NCBI GenBank assembly: GCA_026390585.1
Contig: JAPLFP010000067.1
Coordinates: forward strand, 1 to 36,907
DNA length: 36,907 nt
Direction: 5' to 3'
DNA from: Ignavibacteriales bacterium
Lineage (GTDB): Bacteria; Bacteroidota; Ignavibacteria; UBA10030
The stretch's first letter is position 1; the number at the start of each line of letters is the position of its first letter. This document shows positions 22,497 through 30,670 of this stretch, piece by piece. The translations under genes were made by a program, and so were the position numbers. The notes beneath the pieces were generated by a model. That model was not told the origin of the DNA. It was given only the letters and a program-made list of their open reading frames with translations, and did not search any database.

Positions 22497-23462
22497 ATGG
22501 CAATTCAAGTCATTTCATATACCGAAGACTGGAAAGAACGCTGGGACCGCTTTGTCCTGACCTCAAATAATGGCACGATGTTTCATCTGCAGAAGTTCTT
22601 TGACTATCATCCTAAAGGGAGGTTCAATTGGCATCATCTCCTGTTCACCGAGAACAAGGAGATCGTGGCAGTGCTCCCGGGTGCCTTGATGGGCACCACG
22701 TTCGAAACTCCCATCGGGGCATCGTACGGATCTTTCGTGACGAACGATCTCAGTTTTGCTAAGTCCCTCGAGCTCGTCGACACTTTTTCCGACTACTGCC
22801 GTGACCACTCTTTCGAGCGTGCCCTTTTGACACCACCGCCGTTCATGTATCAGAAGGTCATTACGCAACATCTGGACTACGCCCTGGCCTACAGAGGCTT
22901 TTCGTACGACAAGCACTACATTTCGCATGCTATCCAGCTGAATACCGACGACTTCGTATCACACTTCCAGAGCACTGCGCGTCGCTATGTCCACAAGTAT
23001 CTGCGTGAACAAACGCTCCGGGTAGAGATGAACGATGACTACGAAGCATTCTATCCGATCCTCATTCAGAACAAGGCGCGGCATGGGGTCACGCCGACGC
23101 ATACGCTCGAAGAAATCCTCCGTTTGAAGAAACTGCTACCCGAAAACTTGACGCTTTTCCTCGTTTACAAAGGAGCCAAACCCATTGCGGGTTCTCTCAT
23201 GTTCTCCTGTAATGATCAGGTGACCCTCTGCTTCTACAACATGCTCCTCTATGAGTACGAACAGTACAATCCGATTCATATCGTCATGTACGAGGTTGTG
23301 AAGTGGGCCACCGAACGCGGCTTCTCCTGGGTCGACATCGGAGTATCGCAGGACACCAAAGCGGAAAATCCGATGACACCGTCGATGAACCTCATCCGCT
23401 TCAAAGAGAAATTCAATGCGCATGGACTCCTTCGGAGCACATTCTACAAGCGATTCATCTAA
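22497..23462 (+). CDS. FemAB/GNAT-like acyltransferase (321 aa)
   Basis: Cytoplasmic protein of two GNAT-like halves. The C-terminal half has the FemAB/BioF2-like pattern: LTLFLVYKGAKPIAGSLMF (about 217-235), NMLLYEYEQYNPIHIVMYEVVKWATERGFSWVDIG (about 246-280) and a final FKEKFNAHG (about 303-311). Such enzymes transfer aminoacyl or acyl groups to sugars or peptides, often in exopolysaccharide clusters. It starts 5 nt after the PorV-like gene and precedes a glycosyltransferase by 3 nt, so its likely target is a glycan or glycolipid made by this operon. Confidence 0.75.
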   Translation: MAIQVISYTEDWKERWDRFVLTSNNGTMFHLQKFFDYHPKGRFNWHHLLFTENKEIVAVLPGALMGTTFETPIGASYGSFVTNDLSFAKSLELVDTFSDYCRDHSFERALLTPPPFMYQKVITQHLDYALAYRGFSYDKHYISHAIQLNTDDFVSHFQSTARRYVHKYLREQTLRVEMNDDYEAFYPILIQNKARHGVTPTHTLEEILRLKKLLPENLTLFLVYKGAKPIAGSLMFSCNDQVTLCFYNMLLYEYEQYNPIHIVMYEVVKWATERGFSWVDIGVSQDTKAENPMTPSMNLIRFKEKFNAHGLLRSTFYKRFI

Positions 23463-23465
23463 CGC

Positions 23466-24548
23466 ATGAAGATCCTTCACGTCGCTCCCCTCAATGTTGC
23501 CGGCGTGCCCTTCAGCATGATGGACATGCAGCGCAGGTCCGGCTCTGAGGCCAGACTTGTCACACTGCATCAAAGCGATTTTGCATTCCCGGAAGATATC
23601 TGCCTTCATATCCCCCTTCCTCGACATTCACTAGCCCAGTGGTGGCGCGAATCAAAGCAGAGACAGACCTTGGCACAAACCGAGGAATCAGACAAACAGG
23701 ATACTCTTCTTCCTGTTCATGGTCCAAAGAATCTCGTTGAGCGCGCCTATTTCGCACTTGACGACAGAAGGCGCGAGCCAATTGTGCGCCGTGCGATCGA
23801 AGAATTCCAACTCGATACATTCGAGATCATTCATTATGATGGTGGGTTGGATTTCTTTCGGGATTGCCGATTGGCGAAGCAGTGGAAGAAAGAGGGAAAG
23901 AAGATCATCTGTCACTATATGGGGAGCGATCTTCGTGTCCGTGGTATCGATCCAACCATGAACAACTTAAGCGACTTGAACCTCACAAATGAGAGCGACC
24001 ACCTGCTTCGACATCCCGACATTCACTACATCTACATTCCATTCGATGCAGATTCTTTGACTGTGAGACCTAAGGAAAACAATCGTCTGCGCATCGTCCA
24101 CTCCCCCACCAACCGAGCAATGAAGGGGACCGAGTTTATCCTTCCCGTCATGGACGCCGTCCGGAAAGTACGGGACGTTGAATTTATCCTCGTGGAGAAC
24201 AAATCGCACGATGAAGCGATTCAGATCAAGCAAACATGTGACCTTGCTATTGAACAAGTCGGCAATCTCGGAGGTACGGGATACGGTCGCAATTCTCTCG
24301 AAACACTGGCTATGGGAATTCCGACGATCACGGAGATGACCCCCGACTATTCTGCATGGCTTCCCGAAAACCCCTTCGTCCTTGCCACCCGTGAAACGCT
24401 TTATGAATCAGTTCTTGCGCTGATCGACAACGCCGTGCTTCGAAGACAACTGAAGGAACGGGGCCGACAATGGGTAGTCAAGTATCATTCCTACGCAGCA
24501 GTTCACCATCGGTTGATGGACCTGTACCGTGAACATCATATCATATGA
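23466..24548 (+). CDS. Glycosyltransferase, GT-B fold, family 4-like (360 aa)
   Basis: Starts MKILHVAPLNVAGVPFSM, a typical Rossmann opening of GT4-type transferases. The C-terminal half shows the expected order: IVHSPTNRAMKGTEFILPVM (about 216-235), VENKSH, and NLGGTGYGRNSLETLAMGIPTI (about 265-290), the counterpart of the E-x7-E donor-binding region though less canonical. Soluble, cytoplasmic or membrane-associated. Overlaps the next gene by 20 nt. Donor and acceptor unknown. Confidence 0.75.
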   Translation: MKILHVAPLNVAGVPFSMMDMQRRSGSEARLVTLHQSDFAFPEDICLHIPLPRHSLAQWWRESKQRQTLAQTEESDKQDTLLPVHGPKNLVERAYFALDDRRREPIVRRAIEEFQLDTFEIIHYDGGLDFFRDCRLAKQWKKEGKKIICHYMGSDLRVRGIDPTMNNLSDLNLTNESDHLLRHPDIHYIYIPFDADSLTVRPKENNRLRIVHSPTNRAMKGTEFILPVMDAVRKVRDVEFILVENKSHDEAIQIKQTCDLAIEQVGNLGGTGYGRNSLETLAMGIPTITEMTPDYSAWLPENPFVLATRETLYESVLALIDNAVLRRQLKERGRQWVVKYHSYAAVHHRLMDLYREHHII

Positions 24549-25842
24549 CGTTGGGAAGTATCCCAGAGCATTGCTCGTCGTCCTTGTCGTGGGACTGCTT
24601 CTCCGTGTCTTGTTCATTTCAGTTCATGAACGCCCGCTTTATTCCGACGAAAAGGAGTATGATCAACTCGCGCACAATCTCGCCACAAAGACGAGCTACA
24701 CATACGACACATCTCCAACTGCGTATCGACCTATCGGATACCCGGCATTTTTGGGTTTCATTTACTATTTCTTCGGGCATCATCTCATTTTCGTGAAATT
24801 GCTCCAGGCGTTGGCCGACATCATGATTTCATTTCTCATCTACTTGCTATTGGCGGGTCATCCCGAAAGAACGCGAGTACTTGGGGCAGCTCTGTGGGCC
24901 TTCTTTGCTCCTGCCGTGTTCTATTCGAATCTGTTGCTTTCAGAAACCGTGTTCACTTTCCTTTTTGTGCTCATCACATGGATATTGTCCCGGAAATATG
25001 TCGGCAGTACCTCGCAAGCTGTTGTTCTGGGAGCATTGCTTGGGATCCTCACCCTGATCAAGCCGACGAGCGTCGTCTTCGTGCTGGTGCTTCCGCTTCT
25101 GATGCGACAATTCGAGATACCGCTCAGGAAGCTCTACCCAATGGCAATCGCGTTCATGCTTGTCCTGGCTCCGTGGCTTGTTCGAAACTATTTGGTTTTC
25201 GGTGAGTTCGCGCTCTCGTCCAATGGCGGAATCAATCTCATGATCGGCAACAACGCCAGCGCCACGGGGGCATATAAATATCCTGCCGATCAGAGTTACT
25301 CAAGTGGTTCCAAAGGTGAATTCGACGTTGATCGCAAGGCACTGCGCGCCGCTGCTGGTTACATTGTGAGCAATCCAGTCGCTTCTACCATCAACGCTGC
25401 AAAAAAGATAGGGCGTTTGTTTGAGAGCGAGGGTGGACTTCTCGTCATGACGTTTCACGACGCCCCGGAAGATGGATCCACTCACTACGGGACGAAATAT
25501 GCATCTCTTCCTCTATCCTGGATTCTCTTGACCAATTTCTGTTATTTCATCATTATGCTAGGGGCAATATTTGGACTTTTCGCAGCTGAGAAAGGTCGTC
25601 TCTGGTGGATAGTCATCTCAGTTCTTGTGGGCTGGCTTGTGGTGCATGCTGTGTTCTTCGGAGGTGGCCGATTCCATTTCCCGTTAATGCCGCTGATGGC
25701 AGCATATGCTGCCCAGTTTCTGGGCGAGCCCAGAAAGCGATATGAATCCCTCTCTCGATTCCAAACGGGAATGGCGTTTGCTGCCTTATTGGTTTTCTGC
25801 ACGCTCTGGTGCATCGAAGGGTATGTGGTATTCTATGGTTGA
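24529..25842 (+). CDS. PMT/ArnT-type membrane glycosyltransferase (GT39-like, 437 aa)
   Basis: About ten transmembrane helices. The first periplasmic loop has the acidic pair of the GT-C fold (LYSDEKEYDQLAHNL, about 37-51), and family features such as YRPIGYPAFLGFIY and PWLVRNYLVFGEF follow. It uses lipid-phosphate-linked sugars on the periplasmic side. The start is GTG 24529 with a weak GGA site; the gene overlaps the previous one by 20 nt and the next by 8 nt. It may decorate proteins or glycolipids, perhaps the exported proteins encoded upstream. Confidence 0.8.
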   Translation: MNIISYDVGKYPRALLVVLVVGLLLRVLFISVHERPLYSDEKEYDQLAHNLATKTSYTYDTSPTAYRPIGYPAFLGFIYYFFGHHLIFVKLLQALADIMISFLIYLLLAGHPERTRVLGAALWAFFAPAVFYSNLLLSETVFTFLFVLITWILSRKYVGSTSQAVVLGALLGILTLIKPTSVVFVLVLPLLMRQFEIPLRKLYPMAIAFMLVLAPWLVRNYLVFGEFALSSNGGINLMIGNNASATGAYKYPADQSYSSGSKGEFDVDRKALRAAAGYIVSNPVASTINAAKKIGRLFESEGGLLVMTFHDAPEDGSTHYGTKYASLPLSWILLTNFCYFIIMLGAIFGLFAAEKGRLWWIVISVLVGWLVVHAVFFGGGRFHFPLMPLMAAYAAQFLGEPRKRYESLSRFQTGMAFAALLVFCTLWCIEGYVVFYG

Positions 25843-27559
25843 TTTTTCTTCTCCGAGACGTATTGAACGCATGTATGCCATCGCACTCTTGGCGGTAGCA
25901 TCGGCTCGCTTTTTGAATCTCGGGTTTCTTGATCTGCAGGCATGGGACGAAGCTCTTTACGCTGTCCGATCTGTAGGGATACTCCACTTCGGCGGAGTTC
26001 TTGACCAGACTTCGTTCTCCATTGGAGGACTCTACTCTTCGCTTCCCCCTCCACTTTATGTGTGGCTCACGAGCTTCTCCTTCCTGATCTTCGGAGTAAC
26101 AGAATTTGCCGTTCGGTTCTTCTCAGCAATGTTCGGCGGGCTCACCTTGTTGGTTATCTACAAGATTGGGAAAGAGCTCCATAGTCCTAAGCTCGGATTC
26201 ATCGCAGCAATGCTTTTCGGATTGAACCCTTTCGTCTCATTCTATGCTCGACAAGGGCAGTTCGACACGACCATGGTATTCTTCCTCTCACTCGCTGTCT
26301 TGTACCTCCTCAGATATGAGCTCCGTGGAGGTCTTCACTACGCTCTCATCGCAGGTCTGGCAATCGGCGCAGCACTGATGACCAAGCTGTTCATCGGGTT
26401 CGGAATTCCCCTCGCGTACTTTTTCTGGAAGGCTGCGACACACGACGGCAAGGCGCCACTCTGGAGACCCCTGCTGGTGTCACTTGGTGTAGCTCTTCTC
26501 ATCTCCGCTCCTTGGCACGTCTACATGACGATGGTGAGAGGTTTCAGCAATCCACTTTTCTTTCTGGACGCTTCCGGGATTATCGAACGCTCCGTCGCAG
26601 GTATAGAAGGAAATGTCAAACCGCTCGAAGTGTTCTATTACGTGAACCAGTTCTTCGTCCTCTTCCCCCTCGGAGTTGTTTGGTTCATTGCAGGAATCTA
26701 TCGTGTCTTCCGGAACCGCGAACGCGCCTGGCTTTTGCTCGCTATTTGCTTCTTGGTCTTCTTCGTAGTCTTCACATTGATGAGAACGAAACTCGCGGTT
26801 TATCTCCTCCCCATGTTGGTTCCTGCTTCACTTTTCGCTGCTTACTCTTTGGTGTCAGTGGGAAACGGATTCTTTTCGAAGAGACTCACGGCGAGTTGTC
26901 TCGCTATTACTGGCATTGCTTTCGTGTGGGCTTCAAACCAGACCTGGCGGAACACAACTAAGTCATTGGCTTTTCAGCTCATCCATGCACAGCTCCCGCC
27001 ATCTTCCGAGATCATGGTCTATCTCCCATTTGTTGTCATCTCCTGTTGTGTCCTCTTGATCGCCTATACACTTTACAGGAGAGATGATTTCGCCCGACTG
27101 AACATATTCATGCCGTCCATCATCCTCGTGCCGGCGTTTGTGACCTGCTTCTACACAATCGTAGCGGTCGATCAGTTCGAGTTTAGAGATGGGGGGCACG
27201 ATCTGGCTGAATTTGTCGCGGAGCACCAGCCCACCACTCTACTTGTGACAGGATTTGATCGCAATCCACAGCTCACGTTTTACTTGGAGGGTGCAGACAT
27301 TGGATGGCGTGACGATATCGAAGTGAAGCGGTTGAAACCACCCACAGAGCGGTCGCAGTTGAGGGGATGGCTCTCAGAGCAAACGAAAGATCTTCCCGGC
27401 GATGCTCTTGTGGTTGTCGAGAAAGACAAGTTCATCCGCTATGAGTGGGTCACCGCGGAGGAGCTCATTCCGTTGAACTTCTCTCTCGTTTTCGAAAGCA
27501 GGCGCTATGCCGTCTTCCAAAGAACCCCTTCCACGGAGCTGGCACAGCTCATCAACTGA
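25835..27559 (+). CDS. PMT/ArnT-type membrane glycosyltransferase (GT39, 574 aa)
   Basis: Second GT-C enzyme of the operon. Acidic pair in AWDEALYAVRSVGILHFGG (about 37-55), then RFFSAMFGGLTLLVIYKIG, NPFVSFYARQGQFDT and SAPWHVYMTMVRG, all typical of the ArnT/PMT_2 family; about twelve helices and a soluble C-terminal domain of about 130 residues. The usual DE-x-RYA loop is kept as DE-x2-YA. ATG 25835 overlaps the previous stop by 8 nt (25823 and 25871 are alternatives). Its stop overlaps the convergent gene at 27552 by 8 bp, with no space for a terminator. Confidence 0.85.
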   Translation: MVDFSSPRRIERMYAIALLAVASARFLNLGFLDLQAWDEALYAVRSVGILHFGGVLDQTSFSIGGLYSSLPPPLYVWLTSFSFLIFGVTEFAVRFFSAMFGGLTLLVIYKIGKELHSPKLGFIAAMLFGLNPFVSFYARQGQFDTTMVFFLSLAVLYLLRYELRGGLHYALIAGLAIGAALMTKLFIGFGIPLAYFFWKAATHDGKAPLWRPLLVSLGVALLISAPWHVYMTMVRGFSNPLFFLDASGIIERSVAGIEGNVKPLEVFYYVNQFFVLFPLGVVWFIAGIYRVFRNRERAWLLLAICFLVFFVVFTLMRTKLAVYLLPMLVPASLFAAYSLVSVGNGFFSKRLTASCLAITGIAFVWASNQTWRNTTKSLAFQLIHAQLPPSSEIMVYLPFVVISCCVLLIAYTLYRRDDFARLNIFMPSIILVPAFVTCFYTIVAVDQFEFRDGGHDLAEFVAEHQPTTLLVTGFDRNPQLTFYLEGADIGWRDDIEVKRLKPPTERSQLRGWLSEQTKDLPGDALVVVEKDKFIRYEWVTAEELIPLNFSLVFESRRYAVFQRTPSTELAQLIN

Positions 27560-28802
27560 CAGCTTCCTTTATCCACTTCAGGTTGTCGAGAGGGACAAAA
27601 CCATAATTGTAGAAGTTGAAGCTCTTGATTCCGATCTCTTTCGCTACGGACATCTTCTCCAGGAATTCCTTCCTTCCCCCGCTTTCCGGTAAGCCAAGCT
27701 GCAATCCCAACGTTATTTCCGCATCCCCCACCAGCGATTGAAGCGCCTTCAAGGGTTCGCGAAGTGAAGGCCCGTCCTTCACATATCCCAAAGCAAGCAA
27801 TCCTCCCGCGGTTTTTGCGGAGGCTGCAGCATCGACACTTACCATCTTCCTCGCGAGCGGATCTACGTTGATAAGCTGTCGCAATTGCGTGTTGCCCGCA
27901 ACCGTCATCAATTCCTCAAGTAGCGACTGAACAACAGATTTTCTCCACTCGAGAAATGGTTCGATGAGTTCGGACGGCAATCTATCCACAGTGGACAGAT
28001 CAGCAACTCCTTTCGACGGATCTTTGAAATAGTTCTCCAGTTTCTGTTTGGTAAATGCTCGGAACGAAACGAGATCCACTCTTGCCAGTTTCGCACTTGT
28101 GAGACATGATGGGCAGAAGCAGAAGCCGAGAAGCATCCGTGCCGCTTGGGTAAGCTCAATGCCTTCACGTTCATGGTGGAAGCCATGAGCATAGCCTTGA
28201 AATTGAAGCGCCTCGAGCTCGATCGTCTGCACACCACGAGCAGCAATATCTGCAATCAGTGTCCGAAGGTACTTCCTGACATCCGGATTGCTGGGACACA
28301 GGTTGTGGTAAAGCTTGTCGCCAAAAGCATCTTCGCTCGCAACTTCTGGATGCTCTGTCCCCATCGGAGTATTGTGGCAGCACACCACCCACGCCCTCGT
28401 CTTCATCCCCCACTTGTCGGCAACTTGTTTTACTCTTTCGAGGCTGTGTCCAGCCTGGACCAATGAGTTGACCTTGGGATGAAGTTTTCCATAGAGTGCT
28501 TGCTTCGGATTGAAGTAGACAGTACCGTCCTCCGGAAACACCACCTTTCGTTTCGGATTATGGGGTTCAAGAAATTTTCCTGCGTGATAGCCTGTGGCCA
28601 GACTTATGGCAGTTAATCCATTCTCCGTGAGATTGCGAAACACCTCTTCATAGCCCTCATCAACAATGTCCCAGAGATATGTCCACATTGAAGCGGAATA
28701 CTTTGGCAGACCCGCAAGGGTGCTCAGCAACTGAGAGTGAACTGCTGCCTGCGCAGCGATGGGAGCGAAAGCTATTGATGTCAGGAATTGTCGTCGGTCC
28801 AT
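27552..28802 (-). CDS. Tat-exported protein, putative TIM-barrel glycosidase-like (416 aa)
   Basis: N-terminal twin-arginine-like signal MDRRQFLTSIAFAP ending near AQAAVHS. The mature protein is of a type seen beside envelope or carbohydrate genes: CPSNPDVRKYLRTLIADIAARGVQTIELEA (about 200-230), a GYAHGFHHERE segment and FCFCPSC, possibly a metal site. Alternating helices and strands suggest a TIM barrel related to family-10-like glycoside hydrolases, but I cannot name the family with certainty. ATG 28802 is taken because the Tat motif directly follows; the longer frame to 28907 would put it internally. Confidence 0.6.
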   Translation of the reverse strand: MDRRQFLTSIAFAPIAAQAAVHSQLLSTLAGLPKYSASMWTYLWDIVDEGYEEVFRNLTENGLTAISLATGYHAGKFLEPHNPKRKVVFPEDGTVYFNPKQALYGKLHPKVNSLVQAGHSLERVKQVADKWGMKTRAWVVCCHNTPMGTEHPEVASEDAFGDKLYHNLCPSNPDVRKYLRTLIADIAARGVQTIELEALQFQGYAHGFHHEREGIELTQAARMLLGFCFCPSCLTSAKLARVDLVSFRAFTKQKLENYFKDPSKGVADLSTVDRLPSELIEPFLEWRKSVVQSLLEELMTVAGNTQLRQLINVDPLARKMVSVDAAASAKTAGGLLALGYVKDGPSLREPLKALQSLVGDAEITLGLQLGLPESGGRKEFLEKMSVAKEIGIKSFNFYNYGFVPLDNLKWIKEAVS

Positions 28803-28850
28803 GGTATCCCTAGAATAGTCAGAGGTCTGAAAAGAAGAAATATTGTTGAC

Positions 28851-28879
28851 AATGTAGCTCAATGAGGAATCGATTTCAA
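28851..28879 (-). promoter_or_regulatory. Candidate sigma-70 promoter of the Tat-exported protein
   Basis: On the minus strand TTGAAA (28879-28874), 17-nt spacer, TACATT (28856-28851), about 49 nt before ATG 28802. Confidence 0.45.
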
Positions 28880-29139
28880 GCCCCATGAAAGAGCTCTTGC
28901 CAGCCAAAGAGAGGTGAATCTCGACTCAACTCAGAGTCAAACGTGCACTGCTCACTCCGACCGTCATGTTGCCATTGCGAGTGAACATACGTGCGACCGG
29001 AGAAAGGATCCGATGATCGATTTCCGCTCAGGATCCTTCGAACGATCATGCTCTGCGTCTCGCGGATTGTGAGCGTCAGTTTTCCCACAACAGGATCACT
29101 GTGAATCTCGACGGATGACGCAATACGCCCTTAGGAGCC

Positions 29140-29168
29140 TTGACTGGAGGGTCACAGAGGCCTATATT
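29140..29168 (+). promoter_or_regulatory. Sigma-70 promoter of the phosphodiester glycosidase gene
   Basis: TTGACT (29140-29145), 17-nt spacer, TATATT (29163-29168), 81 nt before ATG 29249. Confidence 0.65.
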
Positions 29169-29248
29169 AGTTCTAGCACCTGCCTCTCACGACAGGCCAG
29201 ATTCAATCATGACCTTTGTCCTTGTAAGATCTCCTGGAAGGGCGAGAA

Positions 29249-30475
29249 ATGCTGCAGAGAATTCGAGTTGCCCTGGCATTTTTCCTCGCTATCACATGGA
29301 CGGGGAGCGCAGGCTTGTACCAAACCTCGCTTCCCTCACTTTCGCCACGTGAGAAATATGAGGTCGTTTCCAGCCGAGAAGTAAGACCCGGTGTCACGTA
29401 CTACTACATCGCCGGAAAACGCGGTCCGTGGCGAATCCATGTCCTCGAGATTGACCTCCATCATTCGGAGCTTGAAATCGCGGCGGCAAGAGCCCTTGAC
29501 AAACTCTTCGGCAGGGAACCGACGAGCTCGATTGCCCGGCGTCACGACTCGAATGAGCGCACTGTGGTCGCTGCGTTGAACGCCGACTTCTTTGACCTGG
29601 CGACAGGTGAGAATGAAAACAACAATGTGGTGGAAACCGAATTTGTCAAAGGGACCGAAGTGACCAAATCTCCAAATGACGTCTTCGATAACATTCACTC
29701 TCAGTTTGCTGTTTCGATTAGTCGCAAGCCTTTCCTCGACCGATTTGCGTTTATGGGGAGGGTTTTCTGGACTCAGGGCATCGCCTCGGACTTGCACGGC
29801 GTCAATGATGCCCCGAGATCGAACAGCTTGGTTCTCTTCAATCACTACTACGGCCCTTCAACCCCGATCGATACTCTGAAGATGGATATTAAGGAATTGC
29901 CGCTTCGCGAGATCAGGAAGGATCATGACACCTCGTATGCAATTGTTACCGGAAAGGTGACTTCCGTTGGTACAACCATTGGTGCCGGGATGCTTGTGCT
30001 TTCTGGATACAACCTCCAGAATCCGAACCTCATTTCATCGGCGAACGTCGGTGATACCGTAAGAATCTGGGTTGGCACCAATCCCGATCGCGGCACGCTG
30101 AAAACCCTTGTCGGAGGCTGGCCTAGGATTGTATTGAACGGCAAGAATATCGGCGCTTCCGTTGATTCCATCGAAGGCACATTCCCCAGATTTTCGGCCC
30201 AACGTAACCCTCGGAGCGGAGTCGGTTTCTCGATGGATAGCACGACAGTCTATTTCTTGGTGGTTGACGGTCGACAGCCGTCCAGCGCAGGCATGACGCT
30301 CGTTGAGTTTGCCGATTTGATGATTTCACAAGGAGTTTATCAGGGATTGAATCTCGACGGCGGCGGCTCGACGACATTTGTCCTAGAGGGCAGGATCATG
30401 AACTCCCCATCAGATGCTACGGGGGAACGGCCTGTTGGCAATTGCCTTCTCCTCACCGCTCCAAAACAAAAGTAG
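29249..30475 (+). CDS. Exported phosphodiester glycosidase (NAGPA domain, 408 aa)
   Basis: NAGPA-family hydrolase of sugar-1-phosphodiesters. Sec-type signal peptide (to about 22). The catalytic domain shows VAALNADFFD (about 107-116), then GWPRIVLNGK, RSGVGFSMDSTTVYFLVVDGRQPSSAGMTLVEFADL and LNLDGGGSTTFV (about 371-382), ending with GERPVGNCLLL, all family hallmarks. GGAAGGGCG precedes the ATG. It lies 195 bp ahead of the NamZ gene, and both may act on cell-wall or teichoic/capsular-type glycans in the periplasm. The true substrate is not evident. Confidence 0.85.
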   Translation: MLQRIRVALAFFLAITWTGSAGLYQTSLPSLSPREKYEVVSSREVRPGVTYYYIAGKRGPWRIHVLEIDLHHSELEIAAARALDKLFGREPTSSIARRHDSNERTVVAALNADFFDLATGENENNNVVETEFVKGTEVTKSPNDVFDNIHSQFAVSISRKPFLDRFAFMGRVFWTQGIASDLHGVNDAPRSNSLVLFNHYYGPSTPIDTLKMDIKELPLREIRKDHDTSYAIVTGKVTSVGTTIGAGMLVLSGYNLQNPNLISSANVGDTVRIWVGTNPDRGTLKTLVGGWPRIVLNGKNIGASVDSIEGTFPRFSAQRNPRSGVGFSMDSTTVYFLVVDGRQPSSAGMTLVEFADLMISQGVYQGLNLDGGGSTTFVLEGRIMNSPSDATGERPVGNCLLLTAPKQK

Positions 30476-30626
30476 ATTGTCCATGATCTCGTCACCTTTC
30501 GGACAGCGATTGACACCGGAATTTGGGACATGACTTTCAATTGTCGCCTATGTGTTAGACTGGTTGCGATAGTATAGCGGACCGACCCTGTTAGATCCAA
30601 TCGCTGCCAATGGCCATTTGTCCGTC

Positions 30627-30648
30627 GAGTTTCCCTCGAGGGAAACTC
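30627..30648. repeat. Perfect 22-bp palindrome upstream of namZ
   Basis: Half-site GAGTTTCCCTC (30627-30637) followed at once by its reverse complement (30638-30648). Located 22 bp before the namZ ATG and 150 bp after the preceding stop. No T-tract follows, so an operator is as likely as a terminator. Confidence 0.55.
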
Positions 30649-30670
30649 ACTTCATCGAGGTCGTCAGGAA

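Larger units (their letters stand above)
28803..29248. other. Divergent intergenic region with two promoters, no confident gene
   Basis: It holds the predicted promoters of the flanking genes (28851-28879 minus, 29140-29168 plus). A minus-strand frame (29088 to 28876, GTG start) reads a plausible-looking 70-residue sequence (GKLTLTIRETQSMIVRRILSG) but has no ribosome binding site or known family; it could be a gene remnant. I see no repeat or RNA gene. Confidence 0.4.

Noticed and set aside
28876-29088. 70-codon minus-strand ORF between the Tat-exported protein and the NAGPA gene
   Set aside because: The translation looks somewhat protein-like, but it has only a GTG start, no ribosome binding site and no family; kept only as a note in the intergenic entry.
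29336-29845. 169-codon minus-strand ORF opposite the NAGPA gene
   Set aside because: The plus frame holds all family motifs, so this is a shadow.
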